From Pogonophryne albipinna (Eukaryota; Chordata; Actinopteri; Perciformes; Artedidraconidae), in NCBI GenBank assembly GCA_028583405.1, contig CM053253.1, forward strand, positions 6,970,451-7,034,450: a DNA stretch of 64,000 nt, written 5' to 3'. Below the pieces are notes generated by a model that saw nothing but the letters and a program-made list of their open reading frames with translations, ran no database searches and was not told the origin of the DNA. Made by a program: the position numbers and the translations under genes. Of this stretch, positions 48,203 through 64,000 are shown piece by piece (position 1 is the stretch's first letter; every line of letters begins with the position of its first letter).

Positions 48203-49009
48203 GACATTGTTTGAATGTGGGGATAATAATCTTTTTAATCGCTTAATTGTGTTCAGCTGCATCATCTGAGTTACTGTATGCATTGACTTGAAGATAAATG
48301 AAAGTGGGATTCAAAAATGTAAATGTCAGATTTTCTTTGCTCATCTGTTGCTCTTATATTCATGTATTATGGGCTTTTTTACTGTATACAGGTTCATTTT
48401 GAAGACATTTGTAACACATATGAATTGTTGAGGCTATAATTGTGTATTTATACATGTCACAAGGTCAGGTCTCTATATCAAGAGTTAATCCCTTACATAT
48501 AAGAGAAAAGAGGCCAGGAAACTAAACTGGGTAACCTGCTCATTTAAAGTGCTCCTACTCCTCCTCAGGACATGTGGTTTTAAACAAATTTCTTGCACAA
48601 TAATGTGTGATGATCCTAATTGTGCAGGTAGCTTATTTTGGCAACATCATTTTGCTAATTATTATATTTTCAATGCATTTTTGACGATGCAACAGAAAAC
48701 AATCAATGCAACAGGTTCTTATTACTTTCTCCTTGTTTGACTTCTGACATATTATCAATTCACACACTATGCTGTCATTTAGACCTGGTACAGTTGGCCT
48801 GGCTTTGCACAGCTTTATCAATTCCTGTAGGATTTTAAACCCTAACCTTTTGTCATCCAGACAAAGAAAGCTCGTCCTCTGACGCACCAACACCTGCATC
48901 CATCATTTAAAGACTGTTTAATAATCTCTGATTATGATTAGGACGTGGACCTTATGTGTTATCTTTCTTCTTCTTTCTAAAAGAAGTCCCTGTTGAAGTC
49001 TGCGCAGAG

Positions 49010-64000
<14,991 letters not shown>

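Overview
This 64 kb window looks like genomic DNA from a bony fish, most likely a percomorph teleost. The genes are split into many exons, the proteins are vertebrate, long (TG)n microsatellites are common, and introns carry many hAT-like and TTAA-flanked miniature transposons, SINE copies and LINE 3' tails. No prokaryotic or viral gene organisation is seen.

Three protein-coding genes lie head to tail on the + strand. (1) src (about 2.26-13.5 kb) encodes the complete 534-residue c-Src tyrosine kinase: myristoylation site, SH3, SH2, kinase domain and regulatory C-terminal tyrosine. (2) mical1 (about 15.2-42 kb) encodes a 1238-residue flavin monooxygenase with FMO, CH, LIM and C-terminal bMERB-type coiled-coil domains. 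Its family oxidises actin methionines. (3) camk1g (about 46.9 kb to beyond the window) encodes a CaM kinase I gamma with a C-terminal prenylation box; the stop codon is inside the window, but a spliced 3' UTR seems to run off the right edge. I rebuilt exons by hand from reading frame, splice signals and protein family. All three reading frames close to whole numbers of codons.

Region by region: 1-2262 is upstream or intronic DNA of src with a MITE-like repeat, a nested SINE and a (TG)n tract. 2263-13.5 kb is src with a 2.5 kb 3' UTR. 13.9-15.1 kb is a hAT-type MITE with a perfect 8-bp target duplication. 15.2-16.2 kb holds likely non-coding mical1 exons. 18.9-41.0 kb is mical1 coding sequence, with at least six transposon-derived insertions in its introns. 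42-46.9 kb is intergenic and repeat-filled. 46.9-64 kb is camk1g, whose introns hold three TTAA-flanked piggyBac-like MITEs.

The most interesting signal is in src. The neural N1 microexon (18 nt, RKVNCR) is present inside the SH3 domain. A second, frame-preserving 27-nt candidate microexon with strong splice sites lies between the SH3 and SH2 exons. It would lengthen the SH3-SH2 connector by nine residues, and I know of no description of it. Second, two copies of one TTAA MITE in opposite orientation flank three camk1g exons, a layout that favours pre-mRNA hairpins and circular RNA. Third, camk1g has an in-frame upstream exon that would add 52 residues to its N-terminus. Src, MICAL1 and CaMKI gamma all act on the cytoskeleton or membrane signalling in neurons, but nothing in the sequence shows that their adjacency is functional.
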